64,000 bases of DNA from contig NZ_JABSOV010000013.1 of the NCBI RefSeq assembly GCF_013215345.1, positions 1 to 64,000 of the forward strand, in the 5' to 3' direction. Positions 8,384 to 17,907 of this stretch are shown piece after piece. The notes beneath the pieces were generated by a model. It ran no database searches. It was not told where the DNA came from and saw only the letters and a list, made by a program, of their open reading frames with translations. Position 1 is the stretch's first letter, and each line of letters begins with the position of its first letter. The stretch is from Colwellia sp. GTDB lineage: Bacteria; Pseudomonadota; Gammaproteobacteria; Enterobacterales; Alteromonadaceae. A program made the position numbers and the translations under genes.

Positions 8384-9553
8384 ATGATTTCACAATACAC
8401 GTCACTTAACTTCAATTTAGGCGAAACCGTCGACATGATTCGCGATCAGGTCAATGCTTTTGCCCGTGATGAAATCGCGCCACGCGCAGCACAAATCGAT
8501 ATTGATAATGAATTCCCTAAAGATTTATGGCGTAAGTTTGGTGATATGGGCTTATTAGGCATGACCGTCGAGGAGCAATATGGTGGCTCAGGTCTAGGTT
8601 ATTTAGAACATATTATTGTTATGCAAGAAATCAGCAGAGCTTCCGCCTCTGTCGGCTTAAGTTATGGCGCTATGTCTAACTTATGTCTAAACCAATTACG
8701 TAAAAATGGCTCTCATGAGCAAAAACTAAAGTACCTACCTAAGCTTTGTACTGGTGAACATGTTGGTGCTCTTGCGATGAGTGAACCAAATGCTGGCTCA
8801 GATGTGGTAAGCATGAAACTTCGCGCCGACAAAAAAGGTGACAAGTACATTCTTAACGGCAATAAAATGTGGATTACCAACGGTCCAGAAGCCGATGTTT
8901 ATGTGATTTATGCCAAAACAGATACCAGTGCTGGTTCAAAAGGTATTACGGCATTTATCGTTGAGCGTGATTACCCTGGCTTTTCTCGCCATCAAAAATT
9001 AGACAAATTAGGTATGCGCGGCTCTAATACCTGTGAGCTAGTTTTTCAAGATTGCGAGGTTCCTGCGGAAAATATATTAGGCGGTGAAGGCAAAGGCGTA
9101 CGTGTACTGATGTCAGGTTTAGACTATGAGCGCGTGGTTTTATCTGGTGGCTCTTTAGGCATAATGGATGCGTGTATGGATTTAGTTGTACCTTACATTC
9201 ATGACAGAAAGCAGTTTGGCCAATCTATTGGTGAGTTCCAATTAGTACAAGGTAAAATTGCTGACATGTATACCCAAATGAATGCGGCTAAGTCATACGC
9301 GTATATGGTTGCTCAAGCTTGTGATCGTGGTGAAACCACCCGTAAAGATTCAGCAGCCGTTATTTTATTTGCGGCAGAATTAGCGACAAAAATGGCTCTT
9401 GATACCATTCAATTACTTGGCGGCAATGGTTATATCAATGAATTTCCCGCTGGCCGTTTATTACGTGATGCTAAATTATATGAAATTGGCGCCGGTACTT
9501 CAGAGATCCGTCGTATGCTAATTGGTCGTGAATTGTTTAACGAATCTAAGTAA
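8384..9553 (+). CDS. liuA: Isovaleryl-CoA dehydrogenase
   Basis: Oxidises isovaleryl-CoA to 3-methylcrotonyl-CoA with FAD in leucine breakdown. The 389-residue protein has [15 protein letters not shown] near residue 130. It has [12 protein letters not shown] near residue 245, whose glutamate corresponds to the unusual catalytic base of isovaleryl-CoA dehydrogenases. The usual glutamate position near the C-terminus is replaced, reading [12 protein letters not shown], which is diagnostic for this subfamily. An AAGGA ribosome site precedes the ATG. It lies 137 bases after liuR. Confidence 0.96.
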   Translation: MISQYTSLNFNLGETVDMIRDQVNAFARDEIAPRAAQIDIDNEFPKDLWRKFGDMGLLGMTVEEQYGGSGLGYLEHIIVMQEISRASASVGLSYGAMSNLCLNQLRKNGSHEQKLKYLPKLCTGEHVGALAMSEPNAGSDVVSMKLRADKKGDKYILNGNKMWITNGPEADVYVIYAKTDTSAGSKGITAFIVERDYPGFSRHQKLDKLGMRGSNTCELVFQDCEVPAENILGGEGKGVRVLMSGLDYERVVLSGGSLGIMDACMDLVVPYIHDRKQFGQSIGEFQLVQGKIADMYTQMNAAKSYAYMVAQACDRGETTRKDSAAVILFAAELATKMALDTIQLLGGNGYINEFPAGRLLRDAKLYEIGAGTSEIRRMLIGRELFNESK

Positions 9554-9866
9554 TAATTCATCTTGTTGCTGTGCAGCCTAATTAATTCGTTAAAAGTACT
9601 CATTGATAGTTATCAATTCCGTGCCTTTTCCTTTTAATTAAACCGTACAGCTTAAAGATAAATCACTACTAAATTAGCTAATTAACTTCATTGAATGATA
9701 AATGAAGCATTCATTTGAATACCAGTGATTGTTTAGTTTGCAGCGGTTTGACTAAAGTACAAGGCAAAAAAGTGGAGTTGACGTTAGTCAATGAGCATTT
9801 TTCAACGCTGTAGTTGAGTTAAAGCGCAATAAAATAAATGATGACTAACAAATAAAAGGCTCTCCC
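9554..9866. other. liuA-liuB spacer with short palindromes
   Basis: A 313-base gap, long for an operon whose other spacers are 2-62 bases. It contains no credible ORF. It holds TTGATAGTTATCAA (perfect 6-base arms) near 9604, an ATTCATT/AATGAA-rich stretch near 9690-9720, and AGTTGACGTTAGTCAATGAG near 9776. The last segment resembles dispersed repeats of related genomes, so a degenerate mobile-repeat remnant is possible. No terminator is visible. Confidence 0.4.
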
Positions 9867-11483
9867 GTGGCAAAACTAGTAAGTAAGATAAACACCCGCA
9901 GCCAAGACTTCGTCGACAATGCTGCCCATATGCAAAGTCAAATTGATGATTTGCGTGACAAACTCAGTGAAGTAAAACTTGGTGGTGGTGAAAGAAGTCG
10001 CAAGCGTCATCTAGACCGCGGTAAGTTATTGCCACGTGACCGAGTTAACGCATTACTCGATGCAGGCTCGGCATTTCTAGAATTATCACAACTCGCCGCT
10101 TATAAAGTCTATGATGACTATGTACCTTGTGCTGGCATAATCACCGGTATCGGTCGTGTATCAGGACAAGAATGTGTCATTGTTGCCAATGATGCCACAG
10201 TTAAGGGTGGCACTTACTATCCGCTCACGGTAAAGAAGCATCTTAGAGCACAGGCAATAGCCCAAGAAAATAACTTACCTTGTATCTACCTCGTTGACTC
10301 CGGCGGTGCTAATTTACCCAATCAGGACGATGTTTTCCCTGATAAAGAGCATTTTGGTCGTATTTTTTTTAACCAAGCCAATATGTCAGCCAACAATATC
10401 CCACAAATTGCTGTGGTTATGGGCTCTTGTACCGCAGGTGGTGCTTATGTGCCAGCCATGGCTGATGAATCAATTATTGTTAAAGAGCAAGGCACTATCT
10501 TTTTAGCTGGCCCCCCTTTAGTTAAAGCGGCAACGGGTGAAGTAGTAAGCGCTGAAGAATTAGGTGGCGCTGATGTCCATTGTCGTACCTCTGGGGTAAC
10601 CGATCATTACGCACAAAACGACCATCATGCCCTTGATATTGCTCGCGCTGCGGTTAAAAACTTAAACAGGGTTAAACCGATAAACCTTAATATTCAATCT
10701 TTAGACAAAGTAGCAGAGCCGGCTTACCAAGCGGATGAAATCTACGGCATCATTCCTAAAGATACCCGTCAGCCATATGACGTACGCGAAGTTATTGCCC
10801 GTATCGTTGATGGTAGTAATTTTGATGAGTTTAAAGCGCTTTATGGTAATACCTTAGTTTGTGGTTTTGCCAATATTTTTGGCTACCCGGTAGGTATCGT
10901 CGCGAACAATGGCGTGTTATTTGGTGAGTCTGCCGAAAAAGGAGCACATTTTATTCAACTGTGCGCCCAACGTAAAATTCCACTTGTATTTTTACAAAAT
11001 ATTACCGGCTTTATGGTTGGTAAACAGTATGAGGCTGGCGGCATTGCCAAACATGGCGCTAAAATGGTAACTGCGGTAGCTACAGCACAAGTACCTAAGT
11101 TTACTATCTTAATTGGCGGCAGCTTTGGCGCCGGCAACTATGGTATGTGTGGCCGAGCTTATGATCCACGTTTCTTATTTATGTGGCCAAACGCGAGAAT
11201 ATCGGTAATGGGCGGCGAGCAAGCTGCTGGCGTAATGGCGCAAGTTACCCGAGATAAAAAAGCTAAATTAGGGGAAAGCTGGAGCGAAGCAGAAGAGCAA
11301 GCATTCAAACAACCTATTATTGAAGACTACGAACACCAAGGTCACCCTTATTATGCTTCGGCGCGTTTATGGGATGACGGTATTATCGATCCCGCTGATA
11401 CTCGCCAAGTTTTAGGTCTAGCCATATCAGCGTCACTCAATAAAACCATTGAAGACACCAAATTTGGTATTTTCAGAATGTAG
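9867..11483 (+). CDS. liuB: Methylcrotonyl-CoA carboxylase, carboxyltransferase (beta) subunit
   Basis: Transfers CO2 from carboxybiotin on LiuD to 3-methylcrotonyl-CoA, giving 3-methylglutaconyl-CoA. The 538-residue protein has both carboxyltransferase halves. Typical stretches include [17 protein letters not shown] near 140, [14 protein letters not shown] near 190, [20 protein letters not shown] near 380, and the family C-terminus KFGIFRM. The start is a GTG with AAAAGG 8 bases upstream; [12 protein letters not shown] fits the family N-terminus. It lies 62 bases before liuC. Confidence 0.96.
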   Translation: MAKLVSKINTRSQDFVDNAAHMQSQIDDLRDKLSEVKLGGGERSRKRHLDRGKLLPRDRVNALLDAGSAFLELSQLAAYKVYDDYVPCAGIITGIGRVSGQECVIVANDATVKGGTYYPLTVKKHLRAQAIAQENNLPCIYLVDSGGANLPNQDDVFPDKEHFGRIFFNQANMSANNIPQIAVVMGSCTAGGAYVPAMADESIIVKEQGTIFLAGPPLVKAATGEVVSAEELGGADVHCRTSGVTDHYAQNDHHALDIARAAVKNLNRVKPINLNIQSLDKVAEPAYQADEIYGIIPKDTRQPYDVREVIARIVDGSNFDEFKALYGNTLVCGFANIFGYPVGIVANNGVLFGESAEKGAHFIQLCAQRKIPLVFLQNITGFMVGKQYEAGGIAKHGAKMVTAVATAQVPKFTILIGGSFGAGNYGMCGRAYDPRFLFMWPNARISVMGGEQAAGVMAQVTRDKKAKLGESWSEAEEQAFKQPIIEDYEHQGHPYYASARLWDDGIIDPADTRQVLGLAISASLNKTIEDTKFGIFRM

Positions 11484-11545
11484 CCTGCCCTCACCTGTAG
11501 TGAATAAGGGTAAATAATACATAGGAAATAGCTAAAGGAAAAAGT

Positions 11546-12445
11546 ATGTCGATTGATACATCTGACTCAAATAAGTCAAACAATTTAAGTCACTCAAGCA
11601 AGGTGCTTTATACAGTAAGCGACAATGGCGTAGCTACCGTTACTTTTGATAATGGTGCCAAGCATAATGCTTTTGATGACACTATTATCAAAATCTTAAC
11701 CGATATTTTTAATGATATTGCTAAGCGTGACGATATTAAAGTGATGGTGCTTGCCGCTAACGGTAAAAGCTTTAGTGCTGGCGCTGATTTAGGCTGGATG
11801 AAGCGCATGGCCGGTTATTCTTATGAAGATAACCTAAAGGACGCTCATAAATTAGCAGATATGCTCAAGGTCTTGAACTTTCTGCCACAAGCAACCATAG
11901 CTAAAATCCAAGGGGCTGCATTTGGCGGCGCCGTTGGTCTAGCAAGCTGTTGTGACATAGTGATCGCCAGCAATAAAGCCAGCTTTTGTCTGAGCGAAGT
12001 TAAATTAGGGCTTATCCCTGCAACCATTAGTCCTTATGTAGTAAATGCCATTGGCTTAAAAGCCTCACGACGCTATTTTCAAACTGCTGAGCGATTCTTT
12101 GCCGATAAAGCCATGCAAATTGGTTTAGTGGATGAAGTTGTCGACGCCGAAGAGTTAACGCCAGCGGTTGAGAAAATGATAAATACCCTGCTTAGCAATA
12201 GCCCTCAAGCAATGCGTCAAGCTAAACAGCTTGCTTTTGATGTTGCTTATCAGAAAATTGATGAACAGCTACTCAGTGATACCAGCGCACGCATTGCCAG
12301 TATTAGAGTATCAAACGAAGGCCAAGAAGGCCTGAGCGCTTTTTTTGAAAAGCGTAGCCCTGCTTGGCAACAAAGTGCCAATACAGGCAATCAGCTAACT
12401 AGCAACCACCTAGCTAGCAGCCAATGTAACGACAGCGAAGGATAA
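11546..12445 (+). CDS. liuC: Methylglutaconyl-CoA hydratase
   Basis: A crotonase-family protein of 299 residues that hydrates 3-methylglutaconyl-CoA to HMG-CoA. Motifs are SFSAGADLGWMKRM near residue 75, IQGAAFGGAVGLASCCD near 120 and LSEVKLGLIPATISPYV near 150. The GWMKRMA variant is typical of LiuC compared with other hydratases. About 15 extra residues at the N-terminus and about 23 at the C-terminus (rich in Ser, Asn and Gln) extend beyond the core and look disordered. The stop is 4 bases before the liuD start, indicating translational coupling. Confidence 0.94.
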   Translation: MSIDTSDSNKSNNLSHSSKVLYTVSDNGVATVTFDNGAKHNAFDDTIIKILTDIFNDIAKRDDIKVMVLAANGKSFSAGADLGWMKRMAGYSYEDNLKDAHKLADMLKVLNFLPQATIAKIQGAAFGGAVGLASCCDIVIASNKASFCLSEVKLGLIPATISPYVVNAIGLKASRRYFQTAERFFADKAMQIGLVDEVVDAEELTPAVEKMINTLLSNSPQAMRQAKQLAFDVAYQKIDEQLLSDTSARIASIRVSNEGQEGLSAFFEKRSPAWQQSANTGNQLTSNHLASSQCNDSEG

Positions 12446-12449
12446 ACAA

Positions 12450-14510
12450 ATGTTTAGTAAAATATTAATTGCTAACCGTGGTGAAATTGCTTGCCGCATA
12501 ATAAAAACAGCCAAAAAAATAGGCATATTAACGGTCGCCGTTTATTCTGACGCTGATAAAGATTCCTTACACGTACATATGGCAGACGAAGCCGTTTACC
12601 TTGGTGCTTCACCTTCTCGTGAAAGTTACCTTGTGATAGAAAAAGTCATTGCCGCAGCCAAGAAAACTGGTGCGCAAGCGATTCATCCTGGCTATGGTTT
12701 TTTATCAGAAAACGCGGATTTTTGTCGAGCCTGTCAGCAAGAAAATATTACTTTTATTGGTCCTCCTGTAGCCGCTATTGAAGCTATGGGTTCAAAGTCT
12801 GCTGCCAAAAACATCATGGCAGAAGCAAACGTACCTTTGGTTCCAGGCTACCATGGTGATGATCAAAATGAACAAACCTTAAAACAAGCCGCCGATGACA
12901 TGGGTTATCCTGTTCTGCTTAAAGCCACAGCAGGTGGCGGCGGTAAAGGTATGCGCCAAGTATGGAATGAAGCAGAGTTTTCCGAAGGTTTTGCTGCCGC
13001 CAAACGTGAAGCAATGTCTTCTTTTGGTGACGATACCATGTTGGTTGAGAAATATTTAACCCAGCCTCGTCATGTTGAAATTCAAGTGTTTTGCGACAAC
13101 CACCAAAATGCGGTGTATTTATTTGAGCGTGATTGCTCAGTACAACGCCGTCACCAAAAAGTCATCGAAGAAGCACCCGCATTTAGTATGAGTGAGTTTT
13201 TGCGCAGTAAAATGGGTGAAACGGCGATAAAGTCAGCGCAAGCCATTGGCTATCAAGGCGCGGGCACGGTTGAGTTTTTACTTGACGTTGATGGTTCATT
13301 TTATTTTATGGAAATGAATACCCGCTTGCAAGTGGAACACCCGGTCACTGAAATGATTTCCGGACAAGACTTAGTTGAGTGGCAATTACGTGTTGCCGCT
13401 GGTGAAAAGCTGCCTAAGACACAAGAAGAATTGACGATAACCGGTCATTCCTTTGAAGCAAGAATTTATGCCGAAGACCCAAGTAATGATTTTTTACCGG
13501 CAACTGGCCAATTAAACTTATTAAAAACGCCACTAGAAAGTAAACATGTGCGTATCGATACCGGTGTTCGTCAAGGTGATGAGGTCAGTGTCTTTTATGA
13601 TCCCATGATAGCAAAACTCATCGTTTGGGATGAAAACAGGGACAAAGCCTTACAACGTTTAGCGAAAGCCTTACGTGAATACCGTATTGATGGTGTTACC
13701 ACTAACATTGAATTTTTATATAACTTGGCCACTACTGATGCTTTTAAAAATGCCGATATAGACACAAGCTTTATTGAAAAAAATCACCAAGCTATTTTTC
13801 ATCAAGCCGATGAAAAGCAACATGATGAGTTATTAACGAAGCAATTACCTACTGCCGCCTTATACATTGTGCTTGCGCTAACAAATAAAAACAAAGAACA
13901 AGCAGCATTGAGTAATGATCGCCACTCACCTTGGCATATGACTAATGCATGGCGGTTAAATGAACCACATAATCACTCATTAACCCTTGCTTATAATGAC
14001 ATTGACTATGCAATTACCATTGAACAAAAGCGTCAAGCAAGCGCTGTTTATTACCAAATAACGATTAGCGATGCCGGGACAACCAGCCATACGGTTGATT
14101 GCCAGGGCGAAATAGAAGGTGAAAATATAACTGTAACTATCGATGGTCATCGTAGCCAAAGTATTGTTGCTCATCACGAGAACAGCATAAGTCTTTATCA
14201 AGAGCATGGCGTATTTAGCTTTAGCCATATCCTGCCGGATCATGGCGAAAATCAAGATGATGATAATCATGGCGGTTTAATGGCACCTATGAATGGCACT
14301 ATGGTAAGTGTACTGGTAACGCCTGGTGAGCACGTTAGCAAAGATCAGCCATTGGTTATCATGGAAGCGATGAAAATGGAACACACCATTAAAGCGCCAA
14401 GTGACGGTGTAGTAAATGAAGTGTTTTTCAGTGCCGGTGATATGGTTAATGGTGGTGCTGAATTACTCGATTTTTCAACACTAGCTACCAGCAAAAGTGA
14501 AGAGGCCTAA
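12450..14510 (+). CDS. liuD: Methylcrotonyl-CoA carboxylase, biotin carboxylase/carrier (alpha) subunit
   Basis: Carries biotin and carboxylates it with ATP and bicarbonate for LiuB. The 686-residue protein has, in order, the biotin-carboxylase N domain ([16 protein letters not shown]), an ATP-grasp domain with [14 protein letters not shown] near residue 160 and [14 protein letters not shown] near 290, a variable linker, and a biotinyl domain with EAMKMEHTI near 650, whose lysine takes biotin. The stop and the liuE start are 2 bases apart. Confidence 0.96.
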   Translation: MFSKILIANRGEIACRIIKTAKKIGILTVAVYSDADKDSLHVHMADEAVYLGASPSRESYLVIEKVIAAAKKTGAQAIHPGYGFLSENADFCRACQQENITFIGPPVAAIEAMGSKSAAKNIMAEANVPLVPGYHGDDQNEQTLKQAADDMGYPVLLKATAGGGGKGMRQVWNEAEFSEGFAAAKREAMSSFGDDTMLVEKYLTQPRHVEIQVFCDNHQNAVYLFERDCSVQRRHQKVIEEAPAFSMSEFLRSKMGETAIKSAQAIGYQGAGTVEFLLDVDGSFYFMEMNTRLQVEHPVTEMISGQDLVEWQLRVAAGEKLPKTQEELTITGHSFEARIYAEDPSNDFLPATGQLNLLKTPLESKHVRIDTGVRQGDEVSVFYDPMIAKLIVWDENRDKALQRLAKALREYRIDGVTTNIEFLYNLATTDAFKNADIDTSFIEKNHQAIFHQADEKQHDELLTKQLPTAALYIVLALTNKNKEQAALSNDRHSPWHMTNAWRLNEPHNHSLTLAYNDIDYAITIEQKRQASAVYYQITISDAGTTSHTVDCQGEIEGENITVTIDGHRSQSIVAHHENSISLYQEHGVFSFSHILPDHGENQDDDNHGGLMAPMNGTMVSVLVTPGEHVSKDQPLVIMEAMKMEHTIKAPSDGVVNEVFFSAGDMVNGGAELLDFSTLATSKSEEA

Positions 14511-14512
14511 TA

Positions 14513-15460
14513 ATGAGCATTCAACCCCCTGCTTTACCACAACAATTACCTAAACAAGTTAAGATTGTTGAAGTTGGCCCCCGAGATGGTTTGCAAAATG
14601 AAGCTCTCATTAATGGAAAGGCTATTAGTGCTGCCGATAAAGTGGCACTTATTGAACAATTAGCTGATGCTGGCGTTAGTTATATCGAAAGTGGCAGTTT
14701 TGTCTCACCTAAATGGGTGCCGCAAATGGCAACCTCTGCGGAAGTATTTACCACAATAAAGCGCAATGAAAAAGTCACTTATGCAGCTTTAACGCCAAAC
14801 ATGAGGGGCTATGAAGCGGCAATTGCCGTTAATGCCGATGAAGTTGCCATTTTTGCTGCCGCTTCAGAAAGCTTTAGTCAAAAGAATATTAATTGCTCGA
14901 TAGCAGAAAGCATTGAGCGCTTTGCCCCTATAATTGCTGATGCTAAAAAGCGTAATATCAAAGTCCGTGGCTATGTTTCTTGTGTTGTTGGCTGCCCTTA
15001 TGAAGGTGATATTTCCCCTGAGCAAGTAGCCATGGTGGCAGAAAAATTACTGGCTATGGGCTGTTATGAAATATCGCTTGGCGACACCATAGGTGTTGGT
15101 ACACCTGCCAGCGTAACTAAGATGTTACAGGCCGTGAGTGCCCGTGTACCCACAGCTCAGCTAGCGGTTCACTTTCATGATACCTATGGCCAAGCGTTAA
15201 CTAATATTTACGCCGCATTAGGCCTAGGGATTTCAGTTATCGATAGTGCTATTGCAGGTTTAGGCGGCTGTCCTTATGCTAAAGGTGCCTCAGGTAACGT
15301 AGCCACAGAAGATGTAGTTTATTTACTTAACGGTCTGGGCATATCAACGGGTATAGATTTCGATAAGTTGCTACAAACCGGCTGGTTTATCAGTAATAAG
15401 TTAGGAAAACCACCAATTTCTAAGGTATCAAGCGCTTATCTTGCACAGCAGCAATCATAA
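14513..15460 (+). CDS. liuE: Hydroxymethylglutaryl-CoA lyase
   Basis: Splits HMG-CoA into acetoacetate and acetyl-CoA, the last carbon-carbon cleavage of leucine breakdown. The 315-residue TIM-barrel protein shows [12 protein letters not shown] near residue 21 and the metal-binding HFHDTYGQ near 222. It also has the lyase signature [20 protein letters not shown] near 252, with its conserved cysteine. It follows liuD after 2 bases and precedes the CoA-transferase genes by 51 bases. Confidence 0.96.
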   Translation: MSIQPPALPQQLPKQVKIVEVGPRDGLQNEALINGKAISAADKVALIEQLADAGVSYIESGSFVSPKWVPQMATSAEVFTTIKRNEKVTYAALTPNMRGYEAAIAVNADEVAIFAAASESFSQKNINCSIAESIERFAPIIADAKKRNIKVRGYVSCVVGCPYEGDISPEQVAMVAEKLLAMGCYEISLGDTIGVGTPASVTKMLQAVSARVPTAQLAVHFHDTYGQALTNIYAALGLGISVIDSAIAGLGGCPYAKGASGNVATEDVVYLLNGLGISTGIDFDKLLQTGWFISNKLGKPPISKVSSAYLAQQQS

Positions 15461-15511
15461 TCGACCATCCATAAACGATAAATGACACAAATTATATAGC
15501 AGGAGATAAAA

Positions 15512-16237
15512 ATGGCAGGATTTGACAAAGTAGTAGCAAGCTATGCTGAAGCCATGGCAGGACTTACCGATAACATGACAGTAATTGCCGGTGGTTTCGG
15601 CTTATGCGGCATTCCAGAGAATTTAATTAGCGAAATAGAACGCAAAGGCACTAAGGGCTTAACCTTAGTTTCAAATAACTGTGGTGTTGATGATTTTGGC
15701 TTAGGTGTGTTGTTACCAAATCGTCAAATTAAAAAAATAATTGCCTCATATGTCGGTGAAAATGCCGAATTTGAACGTCAAATGATGGCGGGTGAATTAG
15801 AAGTTGAATTAACCCCACAAGGTACACTCGCAGAAAAAATGCGTGCTGGTGGTGCTGGTATTCCTGCATTTTTCACCGCCACTGGTGTTGGTACACCTGT
15901 AGCAGATGGTAAAGAAGTACGTAGTTTTAATGGCCGTGATTATATTTTAGAAGAAGCTATTGTTGGTGACTTTGCCATTATCAAAGCGTGGAAAGCCGAT
16001 AGATATGGTAACTTAGTTTTTAGGAAAACAGCGCGTAACTTTAACCCTTTAGCCGCGACTGCCGGTAAAATCACCGTCGTTGAAGTAGAAGAAATTGTTG
16101 AAGTGGGTGAATTAGACCCAGATCAAATTCATACACCGGGCATTTATGTTAATCGGGTAATTCAAGGGTCTTTCGAAAAACGTATTGAACAACGTACCAC
16201 ACGCCCAGCAGATCCGCTTATAGCAAAAGGAGCATAA
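15512..16237 (+). CDS. 3-oxoacid CoA-transferase, subunit A
   Basis: Subunit A (241 residues) of a two-subunit class I CoA-transferase. The family CoA-binding stretch [13 protein letters not shown] lies near residue 28, followed by [16 protein letters not shown] and the C-terminal [11 protein letters not shown]. In this operon it should activate acetoacetate from LiuE with CoA from succinyl-CoA (SCOT type) or acetyl-CoA (AtoD type). The pair is often called liuFG or scoAB; I leave the symbol empty because the donor is not readable. A clear AGGAG lies before the start, and the gap to subunit B is 2 bases. Confidence 0.93.
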   Translation: MAGFDKVVASYAEAMAGLTDNMTVIAGGFGLCGIPENLISEIERKGTKGLTLVSNNCGVDDFGLGVLLPNRQIKKIIASYVGENAEFERQMMAGELEVELTPQGTLAEKMRAGGAGIPAFFTATGVGTPVADGKEVRSFNGRDYILEEAIVGDFAIIKAWKADRYGNLVFRKTARNFNPLAATAGKITVVEVEEIVEVGELDPDQIHTPGIYVNRVIQGSFEKRIEQRTTRPADPLIAKGA

Positions 16238-16239
16238 CC

Positions 16240-16896
16240 ATGGCTTTATCAAGAGAACAAATCGCCCAGCGTGTTGCCCAAGAGCTAAAAGATGGTTATT
16301 ACGTCAACCTAGGCATAGGTATACCGCCCTTAGTAGCAAACTTTATCCCTGATGATATTGAAGTGATGTTGCAATCAGAAAACGGCTTACTGGGCATGGG
16401 ACAGTTTCCAACGGAAGATGAAATTGATGCCGACTTAATCAATGCCGGCAAACAAACCGTAACTATGGCCGCCGGTGCTTCTATTTTTGACTCTGCAGAA
16501 TCTTTTGCCATGATACGTGGCGGTCATGTCGATTTAACCGTACTAGGCGCTTTTGAGGTAGATGTTAATGGCAATATCGCTTCCTATATGATCCCGGGTA
16601 AATTAATCAAAGGCATGGGCGGAGCCATGGACTTAGTTGCGGGTGCAGATAATATCATTGTCACTATGACCCACGCTTCTAAACACGGCGTATCAAAGTT
16701 ACTGAGTAACTGCACTCTGCCGCTAACAGGTAAAGGCTGTATTAAAAAAGTATTAACTGATTTAGCCTTTATTGAAATTAGGGATGGTAAGTTTCATTTG
16801 CTTGAACGAGCCCCGGGTGTATCAGTAGAAGAAATAATTAAGTTAACAGATGGTGAACTTGTTGTTAGCGGTGAGATAGCAGAAATGAAATTATAA
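16240..16896 (+). CDS. 3-oxoacid CoA-transferase, subunit B
   Basis: Subunit B (218 residues) of the same CoA-transferase. The catalytic glutamate is in the motif QSENGLLGMG near residue 47. The family stretches NLGIGIPPLVANFIP and PGKLIKGMGGAMDLV are also present. It completes the conversion of leucine-derived acetoacetate to acetoacetyl-CoA, which the ivd thiolase could split. It is the last gene of the liu operon, followed by a hairpin at 16931-16956 and a terminator at 16978. Confidence 0.94.
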   Translation: MALSREQIAQRVAQELKDGYYVNLGIGIPPLVANFIPDDIEVMLQSENGLLGMGQFPTEDEIDADLINAGKQTVTMAAGASIFDSAESFAMIRGGHVDLTVLGAFEVDVNGNIASYMIPGKLIKGMGGAMDLVAGADNIIVTMTHASKHGVSKLLSNCTLPLTGKGCIKKVLTDLAFIEIRDGKFHLLERAPGVSVEEIIKLTDGELVVSGEIAEMKL

Positions 16897-16930
16897 TTCA
16901 GTACAATTTTGTAACCAAAGAATAAAGTCC

Positions 16931-16956
16931 ACTTTGTACGATTATAAGTACGAAGT
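16931..16956 (+). other. Hairpin after the liu operon
   Basis: ACTTTGTAC and GTACGAAGT pair over 9 bases (one G-T pair) around an 8-base loop, about 35 bases after the subunit B stop and just before the terminator. There is no T-run, so it may be a 3'-end stabilising structure rather than a stop signal. Confidence 0.5.
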
Positions 16957-16977
16957 GAATTTTCAGTTAAACTCATA

Positions 16978-17008
16978 AAGGCAATAGTTATCAATCTGTT
17001 GCCTTTTT
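16978..17008 (+). terminator. Rho-independent terminator of the liu operon
   Basis: AAAGGCAA and TTGCCTTT form an 8-base perfect stem (with partly paired inner bases) followed by TTTTT. It lies 80 bases after the last liu gene and upstream of the riboswitch, so the two transcripts are separate. Confidence 0.8.
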
Positions 17009-17125
17009 CGTTACCTACCGTACATAGCATAAAACCTTAACTACCTAGCAGTAATAGTCGCTAAAATCTAGCCACTCGGCCCATTTAACTTGCACTTTGG
17101 TTACAATTACGTGATAATTAATTTT

Positions 17126-17226
17126 GACAAAGAAAAGGCAAAACACGCGAAAACGTGTTACGCAAAACCACCGGTCTAAGGACATATTTGCTTTATAGCA
17201 AGTTAATCTATGACAGCGGAGTCACC
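17126..17226 (+). ncRNA. Cyclic-di-GMP-I (GEMM-I) riboswitch aptamer
   Basis: The segment fits the class I c-di-GMP aptamer in order: AGGCAAAACACGCGAAAACG (GGCAAA junction and P2 hairpin closed by the GAAA tetraloop), TTACGCAAAACCACCGGTCT (matching the conserved ACGCAAAGCC..CGG..CU), a variable P3 arm, then ATGACAGCGGAGTCACC (matching CAGC-GG-GUUACC). It lies about 60 bases upstream of the DUF3718 gene. Downstream, ACCTCGTTAACAGGT and a CCCGTGGTTTTTT tract could form the switch that stops or allows transcription. The aptamer assignment is from motif agreement; the on/off direction is not determined. Confidence 0.88.
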
Positions 17227-17288
17227 TCGTTAACAGGTACATCCCGTGGTTTTTTCTTTTATTAACTCAATTAATTAAGGTTTATAAA

Positions 17289-17648
17289 ATGAAAAAATTA
17301 TTAATAGCTTCAACCATCACTGTTTTAACATTAGCGTCTGCTGTAACAACACCAACGGCACAAGCTGCGGACATTGCGACAAGTTTATGTCAGTACGTAG
17401 CATCCGATGACAAGAAACGCATGCGTTCATTTTTAAAGACGAATAAATTAAAGATTCGTCGTATCTTCAACGGTATTCAGTGTAATGGTAAAAACTTATT
17501 AGAGTTTGCATCGACTTCAGGATCAGTAAAAACAGGCTCTTTGATGATTTCAAAATTACCAAAGAAAGTTGTTTCGGCTAACCTAACATTCCTTCAAACT
17601 GGATCGCAACCATTGATAGACGCTGCCAACGCTCGCGTTAGCAGTTAA
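17289..17648 (+). CDS. Secreted small DUF3718-family protein
   Basis: A protein of 119 residues with a clear Sec signal peptide (KK, a hydrophobic core, then AQAAD; cleavage probably after residue 26). The mature part is about 93 residues, basic, with two cysteines (SLCQYVASDDK and NGIQCNGKNLLEFA) that could form a disulfide in the periplasm. I recognise it as DUF3718-like; its function is unknown. It is a single-gene unit with its own riboswitch and terminator, so its expression should follow cellular c-di-GMP. That suggests a role tied to surface attachment or motility, which is inference only. Confidence 0.85.
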   Translation: MKKLLIASTITVLTLASAVTTPTAQAADIATSLCQYVASDDKKRMRSFLKTNKLKIRRIFNGIQCNGKNLLEFASTSGSVKTGSLMISKLPKKVVSANLTFLQTGSQPLIDAANARVSS

Positions 17649-17733
17649 AATTATTTTAAAGTAGACGTTAATACCTTTTAGCAATAAAAACGGATGAGTA
17701 AAAGCAATACTATTTAATAATTCTATGTCATTT

Positions 17734-17760
17734 AAAAAGCCAGCTTAGCTGGCTTTTTTT
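17734..17760 (+). terminator. Rho-independent terminator after the DUF3718 gene
   Basis: AAAAAGCCAGC and GCTGGCTTTTT form an 11-base stem with a TTA loop and a T-run, 86 bases after the stop codon. It closes the riboswitch-controlled unit. Confidence 0.9.
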
Positions 17761-17907
17761 TGCTCTAAGATAAAGTCAGTCCTTCTATAATATTGTTGAT
17801 ATTCCCTAGCGAAGTAAATAAAAAGCACTTACACTTAATAGCAAGTTGGTTAAGCAATAACTGTTGTGCAAGTAGTTAAAAATTATAACAAAAATAACTG
17901 ATTCTCT

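Noticed and set aside
9776-9795. TTGACGTTAGTCAA as a further LiuR site
   Set aside because: The spacing differs from the 16-base palindromes (the arms are closer), and the stretch looks like part of a dispersed repeat; mentioned only as a weak possibility.
13980-14270. Minus-strand 96-codon ORF opposite liuD
   Set aside because: It lies wholly inside the liuD linker region on the other strand, with a low-complexity hydrophobic translation; a shadow ORF.
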